A DNA stretch of 11,899 nucleotides from Eubacteriales bacterium (GCA_028692205.1 JAQUXV010000048.1:1-11899); one strand, 5' to 3'. Positions 1 through 7,464 are shown, counted from the first letter of the stretch. Program-made: numbers and translations. The notes: generated by a model from the sequence alone, not told the origin.

Positions 1-133
1 CGCCCGCGTCCACCAGCACAAGGCCGTCGCCCGTATCCACCATGTACACGTCGCAGTCAAACGGGTCGGAGAAATTGCTTCCCGCCCATCCGCTGGCCGC
101 GATCCACAGAAAATCGTTCAAACGGATCGCCAT
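1..133 (-). CDS. Metallo-beta-lactamase-fold hydrolase, N-terminal fragment
   Basis: Only the first 44 residues are in the window; the gene continues past position 1. The visible part runs from an ATG at 133 and ends in the strand pattern CDVYMVDTGDGLVLVDAG. This is the usual opening of the metallo-beta-lactamase fold: a beta hairpin carrying a DTG, then a hydrophobic strand ending in DAG. The metal-binding HxHxDH motif would lie outside the window, so activity cannot be judged. No signal peptide is seen, so the protein is probably cytoplasmic. The start is supported by an AAAGGG sequence about 8 bases upstream. The gene begins 13 bases after the stop of the TIM-barrel gene and is very likely the last visible gene of the importer operon. 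By inference it is a hydrolase acting on the imported compound or a breakdown product. Family confidence is moderate because the piece is short. Confidence 0.72.
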   Translation of the reverse strand, partial: MAIRLNDFLWIAASGWAGSNFSDPFDCDVYMVDTGDGLVLVDAG

Positions 134-146
134 ACCCTCATCCCTT

Positions 147-1319
147 TCAAAGCGGCTGATTGCCGTATGCCCGCCGCATCCAGCCGAGGCATTCGGGCGT
201 GGCCAGCCCGTAATTATAGCAGTATACGGCCTCGACGCCTGCCTGTGCGGCTTCCCGCGCCAGCCCTGCGAATTCCGCCTCGCCGGAGCAGCCCGCCCGC
301 GCCAGCTTAAACGCCACGGATACGCGGCCTTCGGGCGCGTACAGGCGGATGTTTTGCAGCAGCAGCGGATAGGTTTCGCCGGGCGAATAGCAAAGCGGCA
401 CAAACCCGTCCACAATATCCGCGAGCGCGCGCAGGGGCGCGCCCTCGAAATACGTGGCGTTCACCATAAAGGGGGCCGCCGAGGGAATGGCCTCGTACAG
501 CACGCCCTTCCGGTGGGCGGCGGCGGTGTTTTCTTTAACCAGCGCGGCAACGCTGTCCATGCGGAAGCGCTGATACGCGTACAGCGAAGGATATTCCAAA
601 AAGAGCTGGGTAAGCTGCGCATCCTCATTCGCGCCGAAGGTGGTATCCCCCTGCAGCAGCTGATCCAGCAGGAGCGCGGCGGTTCTTCGCACCTCCTCCG
701 CGTCGATGCCCGCCGTAGCCGCGGCTTTTACGCAATGCGGACAAAAGCACAGCGACAGCAAATACCGTACGGCGGGGGTGAGCCGCGCCAGCGCGAATTC
801 GTGGTGACGGCCATGAAAGGCCTGCATCCAGCTGTCCGATTCCACGATGACGCGGGAGGGGGCGAGGGTATCCAAAACATCTTCCAGCAGGGCGCGGGCA
901 TAAACGCGCACGTCCGGGTGGTTCAGGCACAGGGCGGAGGGATAACGGCTGCCCCACAGGTTGAGCACTGCCGTATCGGGGTAAGCGTCGCCGACCTGAT
1001 CGTTGTGCAGGCTTACGTTCCAGCATCGCCAGTCCACATTTTGCTTTTCGCAAAGCTCGCGCAGGCGCAGGCAATCCGCCGTAAGGTCGTTCACCACATG
1101 CGGCTTGATGCGGCCGTATTTCTCCGGGTGGATTGCGAAGGACGTCCCTGCCTGCCGGCGCTCGTACACCTTTTTCAGACGTGTGTCCAGCACGTTGCAC
1201 TGGTGGTAGGAGGCGTTTACGGCGATCATGTTGCAATTGCAATCCGTATAACCGCGCAAAAATGCTTCCGGCTCCGCGCCGATATCCCAGGGGTATACGA
1301 ACATTCCCCGGCGAAGCAT
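147..1319 (-). CDS. TIM-barrel protein, glycoside-hydrolase-like, function unknown
   Basis: A 390-residue soluble protein without signal peptide or membrane segment. I could not assign it to a characterised family. It resembles unassigned TIM-barrel proteins in the glycoside-hydrolase superfamily: an N-terminal strand (RRGMFVYPWD, about 3-12), the segment CLNHPDVRVY (131-140) like the NPDVR stretch before barrel strand 4 in such proteins, a strand ending in an acidic pair (VIVESD, 157-162, with E160 a candidate catalytic residue), and a CFCPHC motif (191-196). The cysteine motif recalls the hypothetical glycosyl hydrolase (GHL) Pfam families, but this is memory of pattern, not a search. The chosen ATG at 1319 has AAGGGGG 7 bases upstream; a TTG at 1325 would lie almost on top of that site. 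It follows the importer permeases by 49 bases, so it probably acts in the cytoplasm on the imported ligand. Cysteine content is high and may reflect metal binding. Confidence 0.7.
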   Translation of the reverse strand: MLRRGMFVYPWDIGAEPEAFLRGYTDCNCNMIAVNASYHQCNVLDTRLKKVYERRQAGTSFAIHPEKYGRIKPHVVNDLTADCLRLRELCEKQNVDWRCWNVSLHNDQVGDAYPDTAVLNLWGSRYPSALCLNHPDVRVYARALLEDVLDTLAPSRVIVESDSWMQAFHGRHHEFALARLTPAVRYLLSLCFCPHCVKAAATAGIDAEEVRRTAALLLDQLLQGDTTFGANEDAQLTQLFLEYPSLYAYQRFRMDSVAALVKENTAAAHRKGVLYEAIPSAAPFMVNATYFEGAPLRALADIVDGFVPLCYSPGETYPLLLQNIRLYAPEGRVSVAFKLARAGCSGEAEFAGLAREAAQAGVEAVYCYNYGLATPECLGWMRRAYGNQPL

Positions 1320-1326
1320 GGACAAT

Positions 1327-1333
1327 CCCCCTT
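1327..1333 (-). promoter_or_regulatory. Ribosome binding site deciding the TIM-barrel gene start
   Basis: The minus strand reads AAGGGGG, then 7 bases, then ATG at 1319. The in-frame TTG at 1325 would sit only one base from this site, so the shorter start is preferred. Confidence 0.7.
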
Positions 1334-1368
1334 TTTACAAAACGCGTACGCAACCCGCCGCGTAACGG

Positions 1369-2316
1369 CTATACGACTTTCTTTTCGCGTCCGTAGGCCA
1401 GCAGCACGGCGATGATGAGCACGCCCTGAAAAATCTCGCGCCCGGCGTTGGAGATTTTCGCGACGTTCAGAATATCCCTGAGGAGGATCAACAGCAGCGT
1501 GCCCGCGATCAGCCCGACAAACTTGCCCTTGCCGCCAAGGATGGAGATGCCGCCGATGACCACCGCAGCGATGGACATCAGCTGGTATTGCTGGCCGATG
1601 GTCAGGTAGGTGCTGCCCATGTTGCCCAGTATCAGCAGCCCGCCGATGCCCGCGCACAAGCTGGAGCAGCAATACACAAGGTATTTGGTGGCGAAAATGT
1701 TGATGCCGGACAGCTTTGCCGCGGGCTCGTTGGTGCCGATGGCGTATATGTGGCGGCCAAACTTGGTTTTGTTCATCAGCAGCAGGGAGAGAGCCAAAAA
1801 CAGCGCCCATACGTAGACGGCGTTGGGCAGTCCCAGGATCTGACCCTTGCTGAGCCACTGGATCAGCTCGCCGCAGCCGCTGGGGGGTGTGCCGTCCGTC
1901 CAGATCAGCATGCCGCCTTCCAGAAGGCTCAGCATGGCCAGCGTCATAATGATGGGCGGAATGCGCAGGAAGTTGATGCACGTTGCGTTAATCGCCCCCA
2001 CCGCCATGGACACCAGCAGCGCCATCACGATTGCCGCCACGTCGCCCCAGTTGGCTTTGATGCAGGCGGCGGCAACAACGCTGGACAGCGTGACCACGTT
2101 GGAAACCGACAGGTCGATACCGCCGGAGATAACGCAGACGGCCTGCCCGATTACAATCATGCCGACATAGGCGGCGGTTTTCAGGAAACGGGCGTTGTGG
2201 CTCCAGCCGGAAAAGCCGGGGATGAACACCATTGTGCCCAGCCAGATGAGGATAAAGGTTGCAAAGGCGAGAACGGCAGGCTCTTTGAATGACTTGGAAA
2301 TCGCTCCGCTTTTCAT
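1369..2316 (-). CDS. Ribose-type sugar ABC transporter permease (second of two)
   Basis: A 315-residue inner-membrane permease of the RbsC/AraH family (BPD_transp_2), close to the family's usual length and made almost entirely of hydrophobic segments. Family hallmarks are GGIDLS (65-70) after the second membrane segment, the cytoplasmic loop AIGTNEPAAKLSGIN (192-206) that contacts the ATPase, and AAVVIGGISILGGKG (250-264). Its ATG overlaps the stop codon of the preceding permease gene (ATGA, 2313-2316), a sign of translational coupling. GGTGA about 6 bases upstream can serve as ribosome binding site. With the neighbouring permease it probably forms a heterodimer, as in LsrC/LsrD or YtfT/YjfF systems; that pairing is inferred from gene order. 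The substrate cannot be read from the sequence. It might be a sugar, sugar acid, polyol or related small ligand. Confidence 0.93.
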   Translation of the reverse strand: MKSGAISKSFKEPAVLAFATFILIWLGTMVFIPGFSGWSHNARFLKTAAYVGMIVIGQAVCVISGGIDLSVSNVVTLSSVVAAACIKANWGDVAAIVMALLVSMAVGAINATCINFLRIPPIIMTLAMLSLLEGGMLIWTDGTPPSGCGELIQWLSKGQILGLPNAVYVWALFLALSLLLMNKTKFGRHIYAIGTNEPAAKLSGINIFATKYLVYCCSSLCAGIGGLLILGNMGSTYLTIGQQYQLMSIAAVVIGGISILGGKGKFVGLIAGTLLLILLRDILNVAKISNAGREIFQGVLIIAVLLAYGREKKVV

Positions 2317-3284
2317 GCCCGGTCACCGCCCTTCCGATAGTAGCTGATCGCCTGAAGGCCGATTGCCGCGATCAGAATCATGCCCTGCGCGACATACTGC
2401 CAGAACGCGTTCATGCCGGAGAAGAACAGCAGGTTCACCAGCGCCGTGAAGATGAACGCGCCCATGATGGCGCCCTTCATCTGCCCGATGCCGCCTAAAA
2501 AGCTTACGCCGCCCAACACGGCCGCCGCGATGGAGTTCATCTGGTAGGAGGTGCCGATGGTGGGGTCGCCGGAGCTGATTTGCCCGGACAGCACCACGCC
2601 CGCGACGCCCAGCAGCACGCCGCTGACCAGATAAGCTGTGATTTTGGTTTTCTTTACGTTCAGCCCGATTTCGTAGGAGGCTTTCGCGTTGCCGCCGACT
2701 GCGTATATATTCAGGCCCGGCTTGGTGGTTTTGAATATTTTCCATAGAATGAGCATAAGCCCGACGATGAGAATGGCGGGCGGAAATATACCGCCGTTAT
2801 TCATGAAGGACGTAAAAGCCGGGTCCACATAGCCGCCCGGCGAAGGCAGCACGATCAGCGCGACGCCTTTCCAGATGTAGGAGAAGGCCAGCGTGACAAT
2901 GATATCCGGCAGGCGGCCGTACACCACGATCGCGCCCATAATCAGGCCCACCAGTGCGCCGCCGCCGACGGTGCAGAGCACACCGCGCGCAATGCCCAGC
3001 GCGCCCGCGCCCATGGTGGTTGCGCAGATGGTGGTCATCAGCGACATGGCCGTGCCCAGCGCCAGGTTGATGCCGCCCACCAGCATGCAGGCGGTCTGGC
3101 TCATCGCGCACAGCATCAGCGGTGCGAACTGCAGCGATATCGCCCACAGCCGGTGATAGTTAGAAAACAGCTGGGGGTCTACCGCAAGCGTAAGCACCAG
3201 AAAAACCATAAAGGTAATGTATACGGGCAGTATCTTGCGCACCTGGCTGGGCAAATGCCCGGACAGAGTCAGTTTTTCTTTCAT
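2313..3284 (-). CDS. Ribose-type sugar ABC transporter permease (first of two)
   Basis: A 323-residue polytopic membrane protein of the same RbsC-like family as its downstream neighbour, but clearly diverged from it. The family loop is present as AVGGNAKASYEIGLNV (195-210), followed by AAAVLGGVSFLGGIG (253-267). The motif after the second membrane segment is GGINLALG (70-77), with Asn where the partner permease has Asp in GGIDLS. That asymmetry fits a heterodimeric channel in which the two halves have specialised. The start overlaps the stop of the ATPase gene by four bases (ATGA at 3281-3284), and AAAGGA lies about 7 bases upstream of the ATG. Transport direction (import) is inferred from the linked binding protein. 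Confidence 0.93.
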   Translation of the reverse strand: MKEKLTLSGHLPSQVRKILPVYITFMVFLVLTLAVDPQLFSNYHRLWAISLQFAPLMLCAMSQTACMLVGGINLALGTAMSLMTTICATTMGAGALGIARGVLCTVGGGALVGLIMGAIVVYGRLPDIIVTLAFSYIWKGVALIVLPSPGGYVDPAFTSFMNNGGIFPPAILIVGLMLILWKIFKTTKPGLNIYAVGGNAKASYEIGLNVKKTKITAYLVSGVLLGVAGVVLSGQISSGDPTIGTSYQMNSIAAAVLGGVSFLGGIGQMKGAIMGAFIFTALVNLLFFSGMNAFWQYVAQGMILIAAIGLQAISYYRKGGDRA

Positions 3285-4801
3285 ACGGCTTCCTTTCTGA
3301 ACACGGATGCCTTGACCAGCGATTCTTCCGTAATCTCGTCGCCGATCAGCTCGGCGTTGATTTCGTTTTCATATATCGTAAGCACGCGGGAGCACATGTT
3401 GAGCAGCTCGATCGTATCGGAGGAGATCATCACGATGCTCACGCCCTGCTCGGCCAGATCGTGCATCAGCTGATAGATTTCGTGCTTCGTGCCCACGTCG
3501 ATGCCGCGGGTCGGCTCGTTGAGCAGCAGCAGGCGGGGGTTACGCGACAGCCATTTGGCAATCGCGACCTTTTGCTGGTTGCCGCCGGAAAGCTCCGACG
3601 CCAGCTGCCGAAACGAGCGCAGCTTGATAGAGAAGCGCTCTTTCGCGTCCTCGCAGAGCTTATCTTCCTTTTTCGACCGGATGATGCCCAGCCGGTTGCA
3701 TACCAGATTGAGCCCCGCAAAGCTCATGTTGAAGCGGATGGGGTGGGTTACAAACAGGCCGTCCACCTTCCGCTCCGCGGGCAGGTACGCGATGCCGTTT
3801 CGCATGGCAGCGCTGGGACTGGACAGGGTAATGGGCTTTCCGTCCAGTTGCAGCGTGCCCCGGTTAACGCGTTTCACGCCGAAAAGAACCTCCAGAAAGG
3901 ATTGCTGTCCCTGCCCCTGCAGCCCGCCGATGCCCAATATTTCCCCTTTGTGCAGGCAGAAGCTGGCGTCCCGCGTTTTGGAGAAGGCAAGGTGCTCGGC
4001 CTCCACGACCTTCGGCCTTGCAAGCACCTCCCGGGCGTCGGGTTTCGGCGGGAACTGGCTGGAAACGGAGCGGCCCGTCATTAGCGATACGATTCCGTCC
4101 TCGTCGTATTCGCAGACGTTTTTGGTCGCCATGATCTGCCCGTCCTTCATCACCGTCATGGTGTCGCAAATATCGGTAATCTCGTGCAGACGGTGCGAGA
4201 TAAAAATCAACATCATGTTTTGCTTTTTCAGTTCCCGCAGCTTTTGAAAAACGATCGCCACCTGCGCGTCGTCCAGCGCGGAGGTCGCCTCGTCCAGCAC
4301 AAGCAGCCGGGGACGCTGGAACATCGCCTTGGCAAACTCCAGCATCTGGCGCTCCGCCATGGTCAGCTCCCCCGCGTCCTGATCGGGGTCGATATGGGAC
4401 AGGCCCACATCCGCCAGCAGCGACACGGTAAGCCGTTTCATTTCCCGGGTATCCAGAAATGCGCCTTTCAGGATTTCGCAGCCTAAAAAAATATTCTGCG
4501 TAACCGTCAGGGTCGGGTTGATGCTTAGCTCCTGATGCACGGAGAGGATGCCCAGCTGTTTTGCCAGCAGTGGCGTGAGGTGATCGTACGTCTTTCCGTC
4601 GACGATGATTTCACCCCCGTCGTGCTGGTAGATGCCCGTAATCAGGTTGATAAACGTGCTTTTCCCCGCGCCGTTTTCCCCAACAAGCCCATGGTACTGG
4701 CCCGGTTGGAGCGATAAACTCGCGTCGGTAAGAACCTGATTCCCGGCAAACGATTTGCTGAGGTTCCGTGCGACAAGGAACGCTTGTTGTGTATCTTTCA
4801 T
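3281..4801 (-). CDS. Sugar ABC importer ATPase, two fused nucleotide-binding domains
   Basis: A 506-residue cytoplasmic ATPase of the RbsA/MglA/XylG type, with two ABC domains in one chain and the usual family length. Domain 1 (about 1-245) has an intact Walker A GENGAGKS (41-48), Walker B LLVLDE (166-171) and a switch histidine in ISHRL (201-205). Its signature motif is degenerate, LTMAERQ (146-152), as in relatives. Domain 2 (about 263-500) has a P-loop without the lysine (GLQGQGQQ, 293-300), an intact signature LSGGNQQ (404-410) and a Walker B LLLLNE (424-429) with Asn428 in place of the usual Asp. One composite site (domain 1 Walker motifs plus domain 2 LSGGN) therefore looks catalytic and the other looks inactive. 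GGAG lies 7 bases before the ATG. The gene follows the binding-protein gene by 274 bases and overlaps the next permease gene. Confidence 0.95.
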   Translation of the reverse strand: MKDTQQAFLVARNLSKSFAGNQVLTDASLSLQPGQYHGLVGENGAGKSTFINLITGIYQHDGGEIIVDGKTYDHLTPLLAKQLGILSVHQELSINPTLTVTQNIFLGCEILKGAFLDTREMKRLTVSLLADVGLSHIDPDQDAGELTMAERQMLEFAKAMFQRPRLLVLDEATSALDDAQVAIVFQKLRELKKQNMMLIFISHRLHEITDICDTMTVMKDGQIMATKNVCEYDEDGIVSLMTGRSVSSQFPPKPDAREVLARPKVVEAEHLAFSKTRDASFCLHKGEILGIGGLQGQGQQSFLEVLFGVKRVNRGTLQLDGKPITLSSPSAAMRNGIAYLPAERKVDGLFVTHPIRFNMSFAGLNLVCNRLGIIRSKKEDKLCEDAKERFSIKLRSFRQLASELSGGNQQKVAIAKWLSRNPRLLLLNEPTRGIDVGTKHEIYQLMHDLAEQGVSIVMISSDTIELLNMCSRVLTIYENEINAELIGDEITEESLVKASVFRKEAV

Positions 4802-5075
4802 TCTTTTGCTCCAGTTGCCTCAAATGTCGAACAGGTGGATGTTCGCATGGCTCCCCGTAACGAACGGGCGTGATAAACCGCCGGATAGGATGGAGGGCGC
4901 CCAACCGCTGGGCTATCGACAGATGGGTTTGCCCAAAGACGGTAGCGTCGCGGGACCGGCCGCGCAGGGGGAGAGTGCTGCCCTTTGCGGCGCGGTCGAT
5001 GAAAAAAGAGGCCTTTCCGGCAAACGGAACTCCGGGAACCCTCTTTGAAAGGAAGGTTCCCGGAGGAGCACCGGC
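4802..5075. other. Intercistronic region between binding protein and ATPase genes
   Basis: This 274-base stretch separates two genes of the same direction. I see no credible gene in it on either strand. Next to the binding-protein gene it holds a long perfect hairpin (5030-5065), followed in the minus direction by a smaller 5-bp stem (5015-5019 with 5025-5029) and a run of six T (5002-5007). The remainder (about 4802-4990) shows no recognisable signal other than the ribosome binding site of the ATPase gene. A secondary promoter here was not found. Confidence 0.6.
5030..5065 (-). promoter_or_regulatory. Intercistronic hairpin after the binding-protein gene
   Basis: CTCCGGGAACC (5030-5040) and its exact reverse complement (5055-5065) form an 11-bp stem with a 14-base loop, starting 10 bases after the binding-protein stop. 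No T run follows directly; six T come about 22 bases later. It is more like an mRNA 3'-end stabiliser or partial terminator than a full stop. Such hairpins commonly raise the level of binding protein above that of the membrane parts in ABC operons. Confidence 0.7.
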
Positions 5076-6077
5076 TTATTTTACCGCCAGCATGGTCTCG
5101 TACTGATCGTCGGTCAGAGGATCGCAGAGATAATAATCGTCCGGATAGTCGTTGGGGACATACTCGGAAATGTTGTCGTTGGTGATCACAGGACGCGCGA
5201 GGGTGTAGTTTTCGCTGTAATCTTCACCGTTGAGGATGCGGATGCACAGATCCAGCGCCAAAGCGCCTTCCCAGTTGGGCTCGCCTACAGCGATAGAGGA
5301 GAAGCCGTTGTCGAGGTTGTCGTACCAGAGCTTTACAAAGCCGTTGTAGTTTTCACCGGTAATCGGCACCATGGCGTGGCCGCTTTCAACAACTGCTTTC
5401 AGGGAAGCGCAGGCAAGCGAGCCGCCCAGCGCCAGAATGCCGTCGTACTCATAGCTGTCCAGCACGGGGGTGATCATCTCAAGGGCGGGCGCTTCGTTGT
5501 ATTCGCTGTTCAGCGTGGTAACCACTTCGATGTCGGGGTAGTTGGCCAGCACGGACTCCGCGCCGGACTGGCGCAGGTCGCTGGTGGATACGCCCGCGGG
5601 GCCGGAGAACATGATGATCTTCCCTTTGCCGCCGAGCTGATCGCACAGCCACTGGGCGCAGGTCTGGCCGTATTCCTCATCGGAGGTCGCCAGCACGGAA
5701 GTGCATTTGGTGGTGACGAGGGAGTTGGTATTAACGACCACAACGCCTTTGGCCATCGCCTCGTCCACCGCGTTGTTCAGCGCGGTCGCGGAACCGGCGA
5801 TGATGATGATGGCGTCATATCCCTCGGCAGTCATGTTTTGGATGTCGGAAATCTGTTTGGAGTTGTCGCCGTTGGCATTGGCCAGATACAGTTCGTCCAG
5901 AACACCCTGGCCCTGCCAGTAGCTTGCGCGAGTGTCCAGCATGTCCTTCATTTCCTGCATCCAGGAGGGCGTGAGATAAATATCGGAGAAGCCGATTTTG
6001 TAACCTTCTCCCAGCGCGGTCGCGCTGATCGAAAGCGCGAACATAAGAGCCAGGGCCAGAGCGAGGAACTTTTTCAT
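5076..6077 (-). CDS. Secreted sugar ABC transporter substrate-binding protein
   Basis: A 333-residue binding protein of the periplasmic-binding-protein-like I type (ribose/LacI-like, Peripla_BP_4 family). It captures the ligand outside the membrane and delivers it to the two permeases. The start at 6077 is fixed by AAGGAG 8 bases upstream (6086-6091); an upstream ATG at 6122 lacks such a site and would put charged residues before the signal peptide. The signal peptide is MKKFLALALALMFALSISAT, with cleavage likely after ATA (21) or ALG (23). There is no lipobox cysteine, which is unusual if the cell has a single membrane. The mature protein shows the expected order: KIGFSDIYLTPSW (first strand and binding loop), DIQNMTAEGYDAIIII (about 88-103), VVVVNTNS hinge strand, and a C-terminal lobe with ILALGGSLACASLKAV and PITGENYNG. 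It opens the importer operon. The ligand is not predictable from sequence alone. Confidence 0.93.
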   Translation of the reverse strand: MKKFLALALALMFALSISATALGEGYKIGFSDIYLTPSWMQEMKDMLDTRASYWQGQGVLDELYLANANGDNSKQISDIQNMTAEGYDAIIIIAGSATALNNAVDEAMAKGVVVVNTNSLVTTKCTSVLATSDEEYGQTCAQWLCDQLGGKGKIIMFSGPAGVSTSDLRQSGAESVLANYPDIEVVTTLNSEYNEAPALEMITPVLDSYEYDGILALGGSLACASLKAVVESGHAMVPITGENYNGFVKLWYDNLDNGFSSIAVGEPNWEGALALDLCIRILNGEDYSENYTLARPVITNDNISEYVPNDYPDDYYLCDPLTDDQYETMLAVK

Positions 6078-6085
6078 GGGGGATT

Positions 6086-6091
6086 CTCCTT
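6086..6091 (-). promoter_or_regulatory. Ribosome binding site of the binding-protein gene
   Basis: AAGGAG on the minus strand, 8 bases before the ATG at 6077. It excludes the in-frame ATG at 6122 as the real start, because that codon lies upstream of the site and has no purine-rich site of its own. Confidence 0.85.
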
Positions 6092-6105
6092 CCGTATACT
6101 TGTGT

Positions 6106-6119
6106 TGGAAACGTGAACG
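6106..6119. promoter_or_regulatory. Possible catabolite (cre-like) or LacI-type operator
   Basis: The plus strand reads TGGAAACGTGAACG. Against the general cre pattern TGNAANCGNNNNCA it keeps TG, AA, CG and C but has G instead of the final A. Its centre ACGT also suits LacI-family operators. It lies between a candidate -10 box (6140-6145) and the ribosome binding site of the binding-protein gene, where a bound repressor would block elongation. This is a pattern match by eye with no support beyond its position. Confidence 0.3.
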
Positions 6120-6139
6120 CAAACCTCATTGTTTGTGTT

Positions 6140-6145
6140 ATTATG
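6140..6145 (-). promoter_or_regulatory. Candidate -10 box of the importer operon
   Basis: CATAAT on the minus strand, about 63 bases before the binding-protein start. No good -35 box is found at 16-18 bases upstream; that space is filled by the AAACCTC inverted repeat. Either the promoter depends on an activator, or transcription mainly reads through from the regulator-amidohydrolase genes. Confidence 0.3.
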
Positions 6146-6168
6146 AAACCTCCGCCGGCAGAGGTTTT
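6145..6168 (-). terminator. Terminator-like hairpin after the amidohydrolase gene
   Basis: AAACCTC (6146-6152) and GAGGTTT (6161-6167) are exact inverted repeats. Read as minus-strand RNA the stem gains a U-G pair, giving 8 bp around a GCCGGC loop. The tail is only UUU followed by CAUAAU, so termination would be partial. It sits about 90 bases after the amidohydrolase stop. A third copy of AAACCTC at 6121-6127 leaves open that these are protein-binding repeats instead. Confidence 0.45.
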
Positions 6169-6258
6169 CATCCTTCATGGGGTATGGCAAACACCGTGGG
6201 GGAAAACCTTTGTGCTTGCCGGGATGGCGAAATGGAATTCTGATAATTTAGGAGCAGT

Positions 6259-7464
6259 TCATCCCTTCGGGTTCGCTTGCACAGGGACTTCCGCATTCCG
6301 CTGCGTGGGCTCATCGGCGCATACGCGGCGGGTGAGGCAGGAGCGATAAAAAGCGTACGCCTGCTCCAGCTGCCGTATATCCACAAATTCGTTGGCCGTG
6401 TGGGCCTGCGCAATGAAGCCGGGGCCGTATAACAACGCCGGAATTCCCGCCCCGGTAAAATAAGCGAGATCACAGCAGGCCGGAAAGCCGTCCACCTTTG
6501 GTTCCTGCCCGAAGGCGCTGCGGAAATTGGCACGCGCCCAACGGACGATTCCGCTGTCCTCCGCCACGCCGCCCGGAGGCATATTGATATAAGGGGTCAT
6601 CGTCAGCCGCACTTCATTGTGCGAACCGCTTATGGTCCCAAGCTGGGTAAGGATTGCCTTTTGAAACGCTTCTGCGGTGTCGCCCGGCAGGGGGCGGCAA
6701 TCGATAGTCATTTCGCAGGTGTCCGGTACAATGTTGTCTTTCGTGCCCGCACGAATCGTTGTGCAGCACATGCTGGCCGGAGGCAGTACGCTGTGGCGGT
6801 GTTCCCGCCCGAGTGTGCGGTTCACAGCCTGAACGGCGTCGATTACACGGGCCATGTATTCCAGAGCATTCACGCCCATGCCGGGGTTGCCCGCATGGCA
6901 GGAGCGCCCCTCTATCTTCACCCGGAAACGGATGGCGCCGCGATGTGCAATGTGCAGCTCGTTTCCAGTGGGTTCCCCAAGGATGCAATACCGCACGCTT
7001 TGCGGCGGGAGAGTGGTCAGCAGTGTTCGTGTGCCCAGACCGTACAGTTCTTCATCCACGGTAAAGGCGAGCCGGAACGGTACGGCTTCCGCTTCGTGGC
7101 GTTTGGCCCACACGGCGGCGGCCATCATAGCGGCTACGCCGCCTTTCATGTCGCAGGCGCCACGGCCATAGATGCGCCCATCCTGACAAACAGGCTGAAA
7201 GGGGTCCGAGTTCCAGCCTTCACCGGTTGGAACCACATCCAGATGACCGCTCAGCAGTACGGCCAGGCCCTCGCCCATGGGTGCGGTAACCACGTTTGAG
7301 CGGCCTTCCGCCACAGGCGTCACTTCGCACGCGATGCCGTATTCGCCCAGCCGACGGGCCACGTATTCCGCGGCGATGCGCTCGTTGCCCGGCGGATTGG
7401 CGGTATCAAGGGCAATCAGGTCTTGCAGGAATAGCGTACACAACGCGCCTTCGTCGTCCGGCAT
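6259..7464 (-). CDS. M20-family metallopeptidase / amidohydrolase (ArgE/DapE type)
   Basis: A 401-residue cytoplasmic enzyme of peptidase family M20, which removes acyl groups or cleaves small peptide or amide bonds using two metal ions. The metal and catalytic residues are all visible: H74 and D76 in GHLDVVP (73-79), bridging D105 in GACDMKGG, general base E138 with metal ligand E139 in VDEELYG, E164 in LGEPTG, and final H355 in AHTANEF. The dimerisation domain (about 178-290) keeps the helper histidine H190 in SCHAGNP. Length matches acetylornithine deacetylase and succinyl-diaminopimelate desuccinylase, but the substrate cannot be chosen between these and carboxypeptidase-like relatives. 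The ATG lies 9 bases after the regulator gene's stop, and its ribosome binding site (GAGG) overlaps that stop codon, so the two are co-translated. By context it probably processes the compound sensed by the regulator, perhaps the one brought in by the importer. Confidence 0.92.
   Translation of the reverse strand: MPDDEGALCTLFLQDLIALDTANPPGNERIAAEYVARRLGEYGIACEVTPVAEGRSNVVTAPMGEGLAVLLSGHLDVVPTGEGWNSDPFQPVCQDGRIYGRGACDMKGGVAAMMAAAVWAKRHEAEAVPFRLAFTVDEELYGLGTRTLLTTLPPQSVRYCILGEPTGNELHIAHRGAIRFRVKIEGRSCHAGNPGMGVNALEYMARVIDAVQAVNRTLGREHRHSVLPPASMCCTTIRAGTKDNIVPDTCEMTIDCRPLPGDTAEAFQKAILTQLGTISGSHNEVRLTMTPYINMPPGGVAEDSGIVRWARANFRSAFGQEPKVDGFPACCDLAYFTGAGIPALLYGPGFIAQAHTANEFVDIRQLEQAYAFYRSCLTRRVCADEPTQRNAEVPVQANPKG

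Noticed and set aside
42..1415. A 457-codon open frame on the plus strand opposite the TIM-barrel gene
   Set aside because: Its product is low in order, rich in Arg, Gln, His and Ala and has no recognisable motif. The opposite frame gives a well-formed protein with a good ribosome binding site in operon with its neighbours. Long antisense frames are common in GC-rich DNA.
6091..6120. Promoter TTGCGT with TATACG before the binding-protein gene
   Set aside because: The boxes have 18-base spacing, but transcription would begin inside the ribosome binding site of the gene, so it could not make a translatable message.
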